The notes: generated from the letters alone by a model not told the origin. A DNA stretch of 9,232 nt from UBA2144 sp964506185 (GCA_964506185.1 CAZDKL010000032.1:1-9232); one strand, 5' to 3'. Positions 1 to 6,858 are shown, counted from the stretch's first letter. Numbers and translations: made by a program.

Positions 1-310
1 ATTCCCCTTCATCGCATATACCCCCTCCAGGACAATCTGAATCATCCTCACAATCATTTTTTTCTTCAAAATCACAATAACCATTGGTACAACTATCACC
101 CTCATCACAATCCTCATCTGACTCACAACCACCACCATACTGCGAAAAAAGATCATCTAGTTCATCTTCTTCTACATCATAATAATTGGACCAGAAAAAT
201 ATATCAGCCTGTTGATTTCGAACTACATTAGAAGTAATAGCCCCTGCAAAAAATGCTATAGCAAGAGCTCCAACAAATAATGCTTTAGGTTTTGTTCTAT
301 TTTGTTTCAT
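1..310 (-). CDS. Membrane-anchored Cys-rich acidic protein, 3' part cut by window edge
   Basis: An open frame runs from an ATG at 310 down to base 1 with no stop, so only the first 103 residues are visible. The start MKQNRTKPK is a basic n-region. It is followed by a hydrophobic segment (residues 10-30, LFVGALAIAFFAGAI), so this is a signal peptide or signal anchor. After it comes an acidic stretch with Tyr/Trp, VEEDELDDLF, then Cys repeats of the form C-x5-C-x5-C-x4-C (residues 62-79) and a second copy starting at C87 that runs off the edge. The spacing resembles EGF-like or small disulfide-rich modules. The protein is therefore probably exported. It lies 97 bases downstream of the 653-residue surface protein on the same strand, and that upstream gene may end in a weak terminator. 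No Shine-Dalgarno sequence precedes the ATG. The family was not recognised and no enzymatic motif is seen. Confidence 0.8.
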   Translation of the reverse strand, partial: MKQNRTKPKALFVGALAIAFFAGAITSNVVRNQQADIFFWSNYYDVEEDELDDLFSQYGGGCESDEDCDEGDSCTNGYCDFEEKNDCEDDSDCPGGGICDEGE

Positions 311-330
311 TTTATTAGGTGGAATAATGC

Positions 331-350
331 AAAATGCGCTTTCTGAGCGC
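331..350 (-). terminator. Weak rho-independent terminator candidate
   Basis: On the minus strand a 5-bp GC-rich stem (GCGCT/AGCGC, loop CAGAA) is followed directly by ATTTT. It lies 58 bases after the stop of the 653-residue gene and 21 bases before the next ATG. The stem is short and the U tract is only four bases long, so termination would be partial at best. Confidence 0.3.
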
Positions 351-357
351 TTCAACT

Positions 358-411
358 ATAGATTCTACCTAAAACTCACCAAACTTAACTATCGACACAA
401 TAAGAATCTAT
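358..411. repeat. 9-bp perfect inverted repeat around the 3' end of the 653-residue gene
   Basis: ATAGATTCT (358-366) and AGAATCTAT (403-411) are perfect reverse complements separated by 36 bases. The right arm contains the TAG stop (408-410) of the minus-strand surface protein gene. On the plus strand the right arm is followed by G and a run of seven T. It could be an mRNA 3'-end stem or a chance repeat in AT-rich DNA. Confidence 0.3.
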
Positions 412-2369
412 GTTTTTTTCTTCTTTCTTCTAGAAACTAGATACCCAAATGCAGAACCTGAAGCAATTAGTGCAATCGCCGTCGGTCCCGTATTTCCTAT
501 CGGAGCGCGTTGGATGATTGGCTGAGGAACGGTTGCTACATGCATAGCAGGAACTGTAGCCGTAATTGGAACTGGTTTTATTGGAGGAAGCCTGAGAGGG
601 ATAGTTGCAACCGGAAGGGGTTCGGGGGCTGGCGGAGGAGTTGTTTCGGGTTTCGGATTTAGAATTTCTGATGGCGATGTGGGCACGGGCGCAGGAGCGG
701 GTGTGGGCGTGGGTGTGGGTGCAGATTTTTCTAATGGAACACAGAGACATTCTTCACATTTGCCTGATATACATTGTGAGTCGACCTCGCACTCTTCTCC
801 TGTTTGTATCAGTCCATCTCCACACTTTTGTATTGCAGCCACTTGAGCTGATTCTTCTTTGAAACACCATGAATTACAACCATCTCCATCCAATTCATTA
901 CCATCATCGCATTCTTCCCCTTTCTCTATTTTAAAGTTTCCACATACGGGAAGCACATCAGGAATGTAAAAGACACACTTGCAGTTTTTACATCGTTCTT
1001 TAGGACTACACTCAGAATTTGATTCACATTGTTCATTATTATTCACAACTCCATCTCCACACTTCGGAGTATTGGAGACAGGCTTTGGTGAAAACAAGGA
1101 TTCTAAGGAATCCAAAGGATCCAAAGAAGCCGAAGATTCCTCGGTATTTTCGTCCGTCTGAGGCGGATCGGTTTCCTCAAGTGGCCCAGGATCTTCGACA
1201 GGAGATGACTGGTTGTTTTTCTTCTTGCATCTCTTATCACACATAGGAGAATTTGGAGGCTCACATTCTTCTCCCGGATCGAGCTTTTTATTCCCGCATT
1301 TGGATTCTCCAAGAATTACCAATTCTATGGTTGCTTTTCTTTTTTCAATCTTTTTTAGAGTAACAGTTATATCCGGCTTTTTATCATCAGTTACGTCAAT
1401 TTTCTTTGTTTCCTTGAGTTTGATTGTAAAATCTTGTGGATCTGACTCAACTGTTATTTCTATTGAGCTTTTTTTTATGTTATTTATCACAATACTGTGC
1501 TCTTTTTTCTTAACATCAAAGGTTATTAGAGATAACTCTCCTACAACTTCCGTTCTAACACTTGCAGGAGCAATTGGATCTGAATCCAAACTACCATCGT
1601 CGCCATCATCCAGATCGTCATCGTCGTCGTCTAGCAAATCATCGTCATCATCATCGTCATCGTCGTCAAATAAATCATCGTCGTCGTCATCGTCGTCATC
1701 AAGCAAATCATCATCGTCATCGTCATCGTCATCGTCGAATAGATCATCGTCGTCGTCATCGTCGTCATCAAGCAAATCGTCGTCGTCATCGTCATCGTCA
1801 TCGTCGAATAGATCATCGTCGTCATCGTCTATATCATCATCGTTGCTGTCATCATCGTTGTCATCGTCATCGTCGAAGAAACCGTCGTCGTTGAAGTCAT
1901 CTTTTGAACTTTTTTTACTCTTTTTTGATTTCTTTGATTTCTTAATTTTTTTGCACCATGCATCGCAGGTTGAAGTTCCCGGAGGCTCGCACTGTTCCTT
2001 TCCTCTCACTTTTCCATCGCCACATTTTGTTGTAGGTATTTCACACTTACATTTTTGGCAAGTAAAACCTTTATCGCATTGTGAGTTGTTTTCGCATTCT
2101 TCTTTTTTCTCATCCCATATTTTGTCTCCACATTTGGAGTTTTTGATTTTGCATATGCATCTGCTATTGCAGTATTCATTTCTGTGCTTATCACAATGCT
2201 TATCCTCTTCGCAATGCTCATATGGAGGTTCATATTTTCCATTGCCACAAACTGCCTTATCGTCACTTGACGCAGCTCGCCAAACACCAAACTGATCTGC
2301 CACCAAAGCTCCACTTGCGACGATCAGAAAAGCAACAATGGGTAGTGCAAATCTTCGCATTTCGAGCAT
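408..2369 (-). CDS. Surface protein with Cys-rich repeats, poly-Asp repeat tract and C-terminal anchor
   Basis: This is a 653-residue exported protein. Residues 5-24 form a signal peptide/anchor. Seven Cys modules start at 41, 80, 116, 358, 437, 476 and 516. The one at 476-502 carries ECDDGNELDGDGC, the hallmark of DUF4215/myxobacterial Cys-rich repeats. Residues 141-156 are a Lys-Ser block (KKSKKSKKS), next to a poly-Asp tract at 157-258 with LF or LL pairs at fixed spacing. Residues about 271-355 are a beta-strand-rich domain of the kind found beside such modules in surface proteins. Residues 383-430 and 548-620 are Ser/Thr/Pro-rich linkers. The C-terminus has TGP (627-629), a hydrophobic stretch to 645, then RRKKKK, which resembles a cell-surface sorting or anchoring tail. 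The start is ATG 2369; M4 (2360) is an alternative. The gene is divergent from the PMT genes. Its Ser/Thr/Pro linkers are plausible O-glycosylation sites (inference). The function is unknown; adhesin or envelope stalk are possibilities. Confidence 0.9.
   Translation of the reverse strand: MLEMRRFALPIVAFLIVASGALVADQFGVWRAASSDDKAVCGNGKYEPPYEHCEEDKHCDKHRNEYCNSRCICKIKNSKCGDKIWDEKKEECENNSQCDKGFTCQKCKCEIPTTKCGDGKVRGKEQCEPPGTSTCDAWCKKIKKSKKSKKSKKSSKDDFNDDGFFDDDDDNDDDSNDDDIDDDDDDLFDDDDDDDDDDLLDDDDDDDDDLFDDDDDDDDDDLLDDDDDDDDDLFDDDDDDDDDDLLDDDDDDLDDGDDGSLDSDPIAPASVRTEVVGELSLITFDVKKKEHSIVINNIKKSSIEITVESDPQDFTIKLKETKKIDVTDDKKPDITVTLKKIEKRKATIELVILGESKCGNKKLDPGEECEPPNSPMCDKRCKKKNNQSSPVEDPGPLEETDPPQTDENTEESSASLDPLDSLESLFSPKPVSNTPKCGDGVVNNNEQCESNSECSPKERCKNCKCVFYIPDVLPVCGNFKIEKGEECDDGNELDGDGCNSWCFKEESAQVAAIQKCGDGLIQTGEECEVDSQCISGKCEECLCVPLEKSAPTPTPTPAPAPVPTSPSEILNPKPETTPPPAPEPLPVATIPLRLPPIKPVPITATVPAMHVATVPQPIIQRAPIGNTGPTAIALIASGSAFGYLVSRRKKKKT
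1614..1811 (-). repeat. 69-bp tandem repeat encoding a 23-residue Asp/LF/LL unit
   Basis: Within the 653-residue protein, LF pairs lie at residues 187, 210 and 233 and LL pairs at 199, 222 and 245. This gives an exact 23-residue (69-bp) period, with every other residue Asp. The third unit decays after residue 252. The Asp codons mix GAT and GAC, but the pattern of that mix is itself partly copied between units, which points to duplication of the 69-bp block. Confidence 0.85.
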
Positions 2370-2373
2370 TGTA
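2368..2373 (-). promoter_or_regulatory. Possible -10 element (TACAAT) of the surface protein gene
   Basis: TACAAT overlaps the annotated ATG on the minus strand and ends 7 bases before the second in-frame ATG (M4, 2360). That is the spacing expected for a leaderless transcript starting at M4. No convincing -35 box is seen. If this element is real, the protein starts at M4 (MRRFALPIV) and not at M1. Confidence 0.25.
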
Positions 2374-2459
2374 CCAAATCAACTAATAAAGAACTATTGT
2401 CTTTTATTTCCATTTATTACGTCTGGAACAAACACTATATAAGCGTTAAAATTCTTCCT
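2370..2459. promoter_or_regulatory. Divergent intergenic region with candidate promoters
   Basis: These 90 bases separate the divergent surface protein gene and the PMT pair, so they should hold promoters for both directions. On the plus strand TATATAA (2436-2442) is a -10-like element 18 bases before the ATG at 2460. The -35 position (about 2413-2418, TTTATT) is poor. No operator-like palindrome or ribosome binding site is obvious. Confidence 0.35.
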
Positions 2460-3989
2460 ATGAACTTGGGAAGTAATTCTTTCAGGAGCAATGATTGGCT
2501 TCTCCTTGGACTAGTCGTTACATTGTCATGTTTCACTTTTTTTATTGATTACACGCGTCCAGCCTCTCCTTTTTGGGACGAAGGGTATCACGTTACAAGT
2601 GCTCAGAAATACTTGAATAATGTTTATTTCATGGAATTGCACCCGCCAGTTGGCAAACTTTTACTGGCAGCTGGAGAAAAATTGATTGATGCAAATGATA
2701 ATGAATTGGATAAATTATACACAGAAACTAATCGCATCAAGAATAAAAAAGCTACTGAGCTCTCGATGAACGGATATCGCTTCTTTCCTGCCCTTCTTAG
2801 TTGGGCTACAGCTGTTGTACTGTTCTTTATTTTTCTTGCGATAACCAGAGCCACAATACTAGCAACCCTTTTTAGTTTTTTATACATATTCGATACTGCA
2901 CTGCCAGTCCATTTACCAGGGGCTATGCTAGAGGGTCCTATGATATTTTTCTGTTCATTATGCATACTGATTTTCCTTCATATTTATGACACTAAAAAGC
3001 CGAGTACAAAATTCAAAGTACTATCGTTTATTTTGGGCATCACATTTGCTCTAACATTTTTAACTAAAATCACTGGTCTGTTTTTGTTATTACTTTTTCC
3101 CCTGCTTATTATCGGACTTTGGCCAAAATGGAAAATCTGGTTGATCGGAATGTTATTTGCGTTTTTTGGCTTTCTTATAACATTTATTGGCATTTGGCAT
3201 ATCCATATATCACTTGGAAAAGAGGTTAACAGTCGAGGTTTTTATAGTGCTTCTGCGCCCTACATAGAAGCCTTAGAAAGTGACAATCCTATTCCATTTT
3301 CCTTGTATCCCATTGCAATTAAAGATCATTTAAAATACTCAATAAAATATAACGATACTGTCCCAAGGCTTGATATGTGTAAAATTCATGAGTCCGGAAG
3401 TCCATGGTTTTACTGGCCATCGGGAGCCCGATCCATCACCTACAACAAAAAAAAGTATTCAGATGATAAGGTGGGATATCTAACGCTCCAAGCCAACCCT
3501 GCTGTCTGGTGGCTTAGTGCATTCGCAGTATTAACTGCTTTCTCATTATTGGCATGCTCATATTTGTTTAAGCTCAAACTAAAACAACGTTTCTTACTCA
3601 TTTCTTTCGGTACTTTGTACACAGGTTACATGCTTGGAACGAGCCAGATAGATCGCGTAATGTATCTGTATCATTACTTCCCGCCTTTGATAATCAGTTT
3701 CATACTAGCTGCACTTGTGTTTGTTGAAATTAAACAAATTGGAAAATGGAAGCTTGATCATAATCGCAAGGTTTTTGTAGCCTTCTGTTTAAGTATTTGC
3801 ATCTTTGCTTCTTATCAGTTTTATAGTCCATTGTCTACAATGAAGCCATTGACCAAGACTCAGTTTGAAAAGCGTGCAATATTCCCATTATGGAATTTAC
3901 AATGCGCTGACTGTAAAAGAAACGACCCTTTCTTTAGGCCTCCACGGAAATGTACAGAAAATGAAGATCCTTACTCCAGAAAACGATGA
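2460..3989 (+). CDS. PMT-family (GT39) polyprenyl-P-mannose protein mannosyltransferase, copy A
   Basis: This integral membrane glycosyltransferase has 509 residues. By family, it moves mannose from a polyprenyl-phosphate carrier to Ser/Thr of exported proteins on the outer face of the membrane. Visible signatures are the catalytic-type DE pair (D40-E41, FWDEGYHV) in the first external loop, HPPVGK (61-66), SPWFYWP (314-320), NPAVWW (346-351) and R399 followed by YLYHYFPP (402-409). There are about ten hydrophobic helices. No MIR domain is present, as in bacterial members. The ATG at 2460 is preferred over an upstream TTG at 2397 because the N-terminus then aligns with the paralogue (W13 with W12, D40-E41 with D39-E40). 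The C-terminal tail after the last helix has three Cys (482, 485, 498) that are shared with copy B. The stop overlaps the next start (ATGA), so the two are co-translated. The sugar and the substrates are inferred. Confidence 0.88.
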   Translation: MNLGSNSFRSNDWLLLGLVVTLSCFTFFIDYTRPASPFWDEGYHVTSAQKYLNNVYFMELHPPVGKLLLAAGEKLIDANDNELDKLYTETNRIKNKKATELSMNGYRFFPALLSWATAVVLFFIFLAITRATILATLFSFLYIFDTALPVHLPGAMLEGPMIFFCSLCILIFLHIYDTKKPSTKFKVLSFILGITFALTFLTKITGLFLLLLFPLLIIGLWPKWKIWLIGMLFAFFGFLITFIGIWHIHISLGKEVNSRGFYSASAPYIEALESDNPIPFSLYPIAIKDHLKYSIKYNDTVPRLDMCKIHESGSPWFYWPSGARSITYNKKKYSDDKVGYLTLQANPAVWWLSAFAVLTAFSLLACSYLFKLKLKQRFLLISFGTLYTGYMLGTSQIDRVMYLYHYFPPLIISFILAALVFVEIKQIGKWKLDHNRKVFVAFCLSICIFASYQFYSPLSTMKPLTKTQFEKRAIFPLWNLQCADCKRNDPFFRPPRKCTENEDPYSRKR

Positions 3990-5488
3990 CAAAACCTGAA
4001 CATTTCGGCTGGAAGGGTTGGGTATTTATTGGATTGCTCATGGTGCTTTCTTTCTGTTCAACAGTATATAGATACCACGAACCCACTTTTCCATACTGGG
4101 ATGAAAAATTTCATGTGACGAGTGCGCAGAAATATCTAAATAACTTTCATTTTAATCAAGCACATCCTCCATTGGGGAAAATGCTAATTGCTTTGGGTGA
4201 AATAATTGTTGATGCAAATCCACCCGAAATCGATGCGCGATTCGTAGACATATTAATTATTCGTAAACAGGGTCCAGATTTTCAGATGCGAGGTTACAGA
4301 CTGATACCAATGATACTTGCATGGTTGCTAACCCCTATTACATTCATTATTTTTTTCCTGATTCTTAGAAATAAAATACTCGCCGCTCTTTTGAGCTTTG
4401 TAATAATTTTCGATACAGGCCAAATATCCATGCTTAAGGCTGCTGTATTAGAAAGTCCATTGATTTTCTCAACTGCCTTCGCGATCCTCGCATTTCTTGT
4501 AATTCCAAAATACGTGAAAAACAGATGGAAATTTGCATTCTGGTCTTTTCTGCTTGGCTCTGCCATTGGAGCCGCATTCGCAACAAAGTTTACTGGATTA
4601 TTTCTAATTCTTCTTGCTCCACTCCTTTTGTTTCACTTATGGCCAAATTGGAAAAAGTGGCTGTCAGCTTTTGCTTATATATTTGCAGGATTCGTAATTG
4701 TTACTGCTGGGATATGGCAATTGCACTTTTCTTTGGGAACAAATGTAAATTCCGCTCTTCCAAACGAAGGATATCATACTAATCTGCATGAATACCGTGA
4801 AATCCTCGACCAAGGGAAAAACCCATCAATATTGATGTTTCCAACAATTCTAGCTGACTCCTTTAAGTATATGTATGAAAATCACACCAATAAGGGAAGC
4901 TTGAACCTTTGTACTTTACATTATGGAGCAAGCCCCTGGATTTTCTGGCCCTTTGGAGCAGAATCAATTCACTTCTTAACGGCAAGATCAAAAGAAGGCC
5001 TTGGTAAGTACATGTATCTTCAAACTAATCCAGCAGTTTGGTGGACAGCCACTTTGTCTGTATTCATATCAATTGCATTGCTTCTGAGTTTCATATTTAT
5101 GGGACAGAAATTACGCAAACCAAAGCTAATGATATCATTCCTTATTCTCTATCTTGGATATATGTTAGCTATAAGCCAAATAAGCAGACCTATGTTCCTT
5201 TATCATTATTTTCCACCTCTGTATGTCAGTTTCATATTGCTAGCATTGGTCATTGATGAACTTAGAGCCAAAGGTCCATTTAAAGGGGAGGCCATTTCGC
5301 TTTTATGCATTCTTCTGAGCTCTTTGATGGTACTTGGCTATTTAATATACCGTCCCCTGATTGATTTGACACCAATGACAAACGATCAGCTCGAAAAACG
5401 GATTTTCTTCCCGCTGTGGGATGTCCATTGTCTCGGTTGCAAAAAAGACAATCCTTATTACATATCAAAACGATGTAATCCATTATAA
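3986..5488 (+). CDS. PMT-family (GT39) polyprenyl-P-mannose protein mannosyltransferase, copy B
   Basis: This 500-residue paralogue of the preceding gene begins at the ATG of an ATGA overlap, so it is translationally coupled. It has the same landmarks: D39-E40 in YWDEKFHV, HPPLGK (60-65), SPWIFWPFG (316-324), NPAVWW (348-353) and R401 followed by FLYHYFPP (404-411). The block HVTSAQKYLNN is identical in both copies. An external-loop Cys before SPW (C309; C307 in copy A) and the C-terminal CxxC...C tail (482, 485, 497) are also shared. The pair is a tandem duplication that has diverged throughout. Eukaryotic PMTs work as hetero-dimers of different subfamilies, so a heterodimer is a reasonable but untested idea here. 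The gene ends 6 bases inside the convergent GT2 gene, leaving no room for a separate terminator. Confidence 0.88.
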   Translation: MTKPEHFGWKGWVFIGLLMVLSFCSTVYRYHEPTFPYWDEKFHVTSAQKYLNNFHFNQAHPPLGKMLIALGEIIVDANPPEIDARFVDILIIRKQGPDFQMRGYRLIPMILAWLLTPITFIIFFLILRNKILAALLSFVIIFDTGQISMLKAAVLESPLIFSTAFAILAFLVIPKYVKNRWKFAFWSFLLGSAIGAAFATKFTGLFLILLAPLLLFHLWPNWKKWLSAFAYIFAGFVIVTAGIWQLHFSLGTNVNSALPNEGYHTNLHEYREILDQGKNPSILMFPTILADSFKYMYENHTNKGSLNLCTLHYGASPWIFWPFGAESIHFLTARSKEGLGKYMYLQTNPAVWWTATLSVFISIALLLSFIFMGQKLRKPKLMISFLILYLGYMLAISQISRPMFLYHYFPPLYVSFILLALVIDELRAKGPFKGEAISLLCILLSSLMVLGYLIYRPLIDLTPMTNDQLEKRIFFPLWDVHCLGCKKDNPYYISKRCNPL

Positions 5489-6166
5489 ACTTCTCCTCAG
5501 TCTGAGAAGCTCTATAACAATATTTTTTATTACTTTTATTGAAGCCCCTGTCTGTTTCCCCCCGTGACGCGGATAATGAGATACGGGAACTACATTGATT
5601 GAAATACCCTGCCTTTTTGAGCGGCACAACAACTCCGCGTGGAAAAAGCCTCCGGTAGCAATCTTGGGCATAAGCTTTGACCAATCGGAAGAATGAAATA
5701 GTTTCATTCCGCAGTTAACATCTTTCACTCTGACGCCAAGAATAATCCATACTAACAATGCATATGTCCGCATAAACATTCTTCTAGGCAACGGATCAAC
5801 TCTTTTTACTCTCCTTCCAATTGCGATCTGTCCTGGCTTAACAAAAGGTAGAAGACCTGAAAAATCTTCTGCATGCATTTGCCCATCAGAATCCATCATG
5901 CCCCAGATTTCCCCTTGTGCTTGCGAAAATCCCGAAAAAAGTGCTATTCCATGCCCCTTATTCTCATTGTGATGAATTACACTTAATTTGTCATTGGAAA
6001 CTGCCATACGGTCTAACAAGGCACCCGTCTGATCCTCAGAACCGTCATTTACAGCTATTACTTCTCCATCTAAATTTTCGTTATTAAACCATTTAAAAAC
6101 ATCAGTAACTACGAGTTCAACATTATCTTCTTCGTTTAGGCACGGCAAAATTATAGAAATTAACAT
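5483..6166 (-). CDS. GT2 family polyprenyl-phosphate mannose synthase-like glycosyltransferase
   Basis: This 227-residue soluble GT-A enzyme resembles DPM1/GtrB proteins, which transfer a sugar from a nucleotide sugar to polyprenyl phosphate at the cytoplasmic face. Numbering from the upstream GTG (one residue longer), the motifs are LPCLNEEDN (8-16), VNDGSEDQTG (40-49), NENKGHGIALFSGF (68-81), MDSDGQ (92-97, the metal-binding DxD), GRR (118-120), DVNCGMKLF (150-158), FHAELL (176-181) and SHYPRHGGKQTG (197-208). It lacks the C-terminal membrane helices of the GtrB type, as do short DPM1 forms. The ATG at 6166 shares a base with the TGA of the upstream gene (TGATG). A GTG at 6169, 7 bases after GAGG, is an equally possible start. 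It is convergent with PMT copy B, which would use its product, so it probably supplies the donor (inference). Mannose specificity cannot be read from the sequence. Confidence 0.88.
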   Translation of the reverse strand: MLISIILPCLNEEDNVELVVTDVFKWFNNENLDGEVIAVNDGSEDQTGALLDRMAVSNDKLSVIHHNENKGHGIALFSGFSQAQGEIWGMMDSDGQMHAEDFSGLLPFVKPGQIAIGRRVKRVDPLPRRMFMRTYALLVWIILGVRVKDVNCGMKLFHSSDWSKLMPKIATGGFFHAELLCRSKRQGISINVVPVSHYPRHGGKQTGASIKVIKNIVIELLRLRRSL

Positions 6167-6852
6167 CACTCCAAATCCTCATCTTCTTCATCGAATAAAT
6201 CATCTTCCTCATCTAAAAAGTCCTCATCATCCAAGAAATCTTCCTTATCATCCTCAAGTAATGATTCATCATCGTCATCTAATAGATCTTCATCTTCGTC
6301 CAGAAAACTATCTTCGTCCTCTTCGTCCAAAAATAGATCGTCCTCGTCTTCATCATCATCATCGTCATCGTCAAAATCGTCGTCAAAGTCCTCGTCTTCA
6401 TCATCGTCTTCGTCAAAGTCCTCGTCTTCATCATCATCCTCGTCAAAGTCTTCTTCTTCATCATCGTCATCGTCATCGTCGTATTCGATCTCTCTGCTAA
6501 GTAGCCTACCATCACTGGCAATTTCAATTTCATACTCCATTCCATCAATAACCACCTCGGCCTCGTAGATAACCTTACCATTCTTCCTTGTCTTCTCTAT
6601 CTCTTCGACATTTCCACCTGAAGCTTCTGTTATGAGGGTATTTTGAACTGATTGAGGTAAATCAGAAAGCCTCATAAGCATTTCTTCATCGTCACCAGTA
6701 TATAAATCCATAGCATCAAGAGGTGCGCCATGCATACTTTCTCCTTGCTCGCACCCGCAACTCCAATGCGAAGAACCATACCAAATAACCAGAGGAACAA
6801 TTCCAAAAACTAAACCAACGGAGAATCCGTAAACAAATCTAGGAGGTAACAT
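6166..6852 (-). CDS. Membrane-anchored PepSY-like protein with long acidic tail
   Basis: This 228-residue protein has an N-terminal helix (residues 7-25), CGC just outside it (32-34), a folded segment at 64-122 and an acidic tail at 124-228. The middle segment (LPQSVQNTLI...G, IEKTRKNGKVIYEAEVVIDG, EIEIASDGRLLSREIE) matches the PepSY-like pattern: a helix, then strands around NGK-Y-E-V-DG. The tail is almost only Asp/Glu with Phe, LF, FL or LL at intervals. Residues 136, 146 and 156 are Phe at a period of ten. The CGC does not follow a proper lipobox, so a lipoprotein is not supported. It is translationally coupled to the GT2 gene, which suggests a shared role in the envelope. An extended -10 lies 7 bases upstream. 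PepSY domains are often linked to inhibition or sensing at the envelope; the role here is unknown. Confidence 0.82.
   Translation of the reverse strand: MLPPRFVYGFSVGLVFGIVPLVIWYGSSHWSCGCEQGESMHGAPLDAMDLYTGDDEEMLMRLSDLPQSVQNTLITEASGGNVEEIEKTRKNGKVIYEAEVVIDGMEYEIEIASDGRLLSREIEYDDDDDDDEEEDFDEDDDEDEDFDEDDDEDEDFDDDFDDDDDDDEDEDDLFLDEEDEDSFLDEDEDLLDDDDESLLEDDKEDFLDDEDFLDEEDDLFDEEDEDLE
6381..6470 (-). repeat. 30-bp tandem repeat encoding a 10-residue acidic unit with Phe
   Basis: Three copies of a 30-bp unit (each starting CGTCAAAGTC on the plus strand at 6381, 6411 and 6441) encode DFDEDDDEDE-type units in the tail of the PepSY-like protein. The first two are nearly identical and the third has diverged. 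Confidence 0.8.
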
Positions 6853-6858
6853 GCAGAA

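Noticed and set aside
1614..1811. CRISPR-like periodic repeat
   Set aside because: The 69-bp units are contiguous, in-frame coding DNA without unique spacers.
1562..1894. Open frames rich in His/Arg or Met/Thr in the repeat tract
   Set aside because: They are alternative frames of the Asp-coding triplet repeat, where stops are rare for composition reasons.
1213..2295. 360-codon plus-strand open frame rich in Ser
   Set aside because: It is the antisense of the 653-residue gene; the Ser runs are the reverse complement of GAT/GAC repeats, and it lacks any recognisable domain.
2397..2459. TTG start at 2397 for PMT copy A
   Set aside because: The extra 21 residues have no counterpart in the paralogue, and the ATG at 2460 aligns with the paralogue's start.
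5280..5684. 134-codon minus-strand frame across the end of PMT copy B and the GT2 gene
   Set aside because: It overlaps two well-supported genes in another frame and shows no family motif.
6745..6762. Lipoprotein processing at CGC in the PepSY-like protein
   Set aside because: The residues before the Cys (SSHWSC) do not fit a lipobox.
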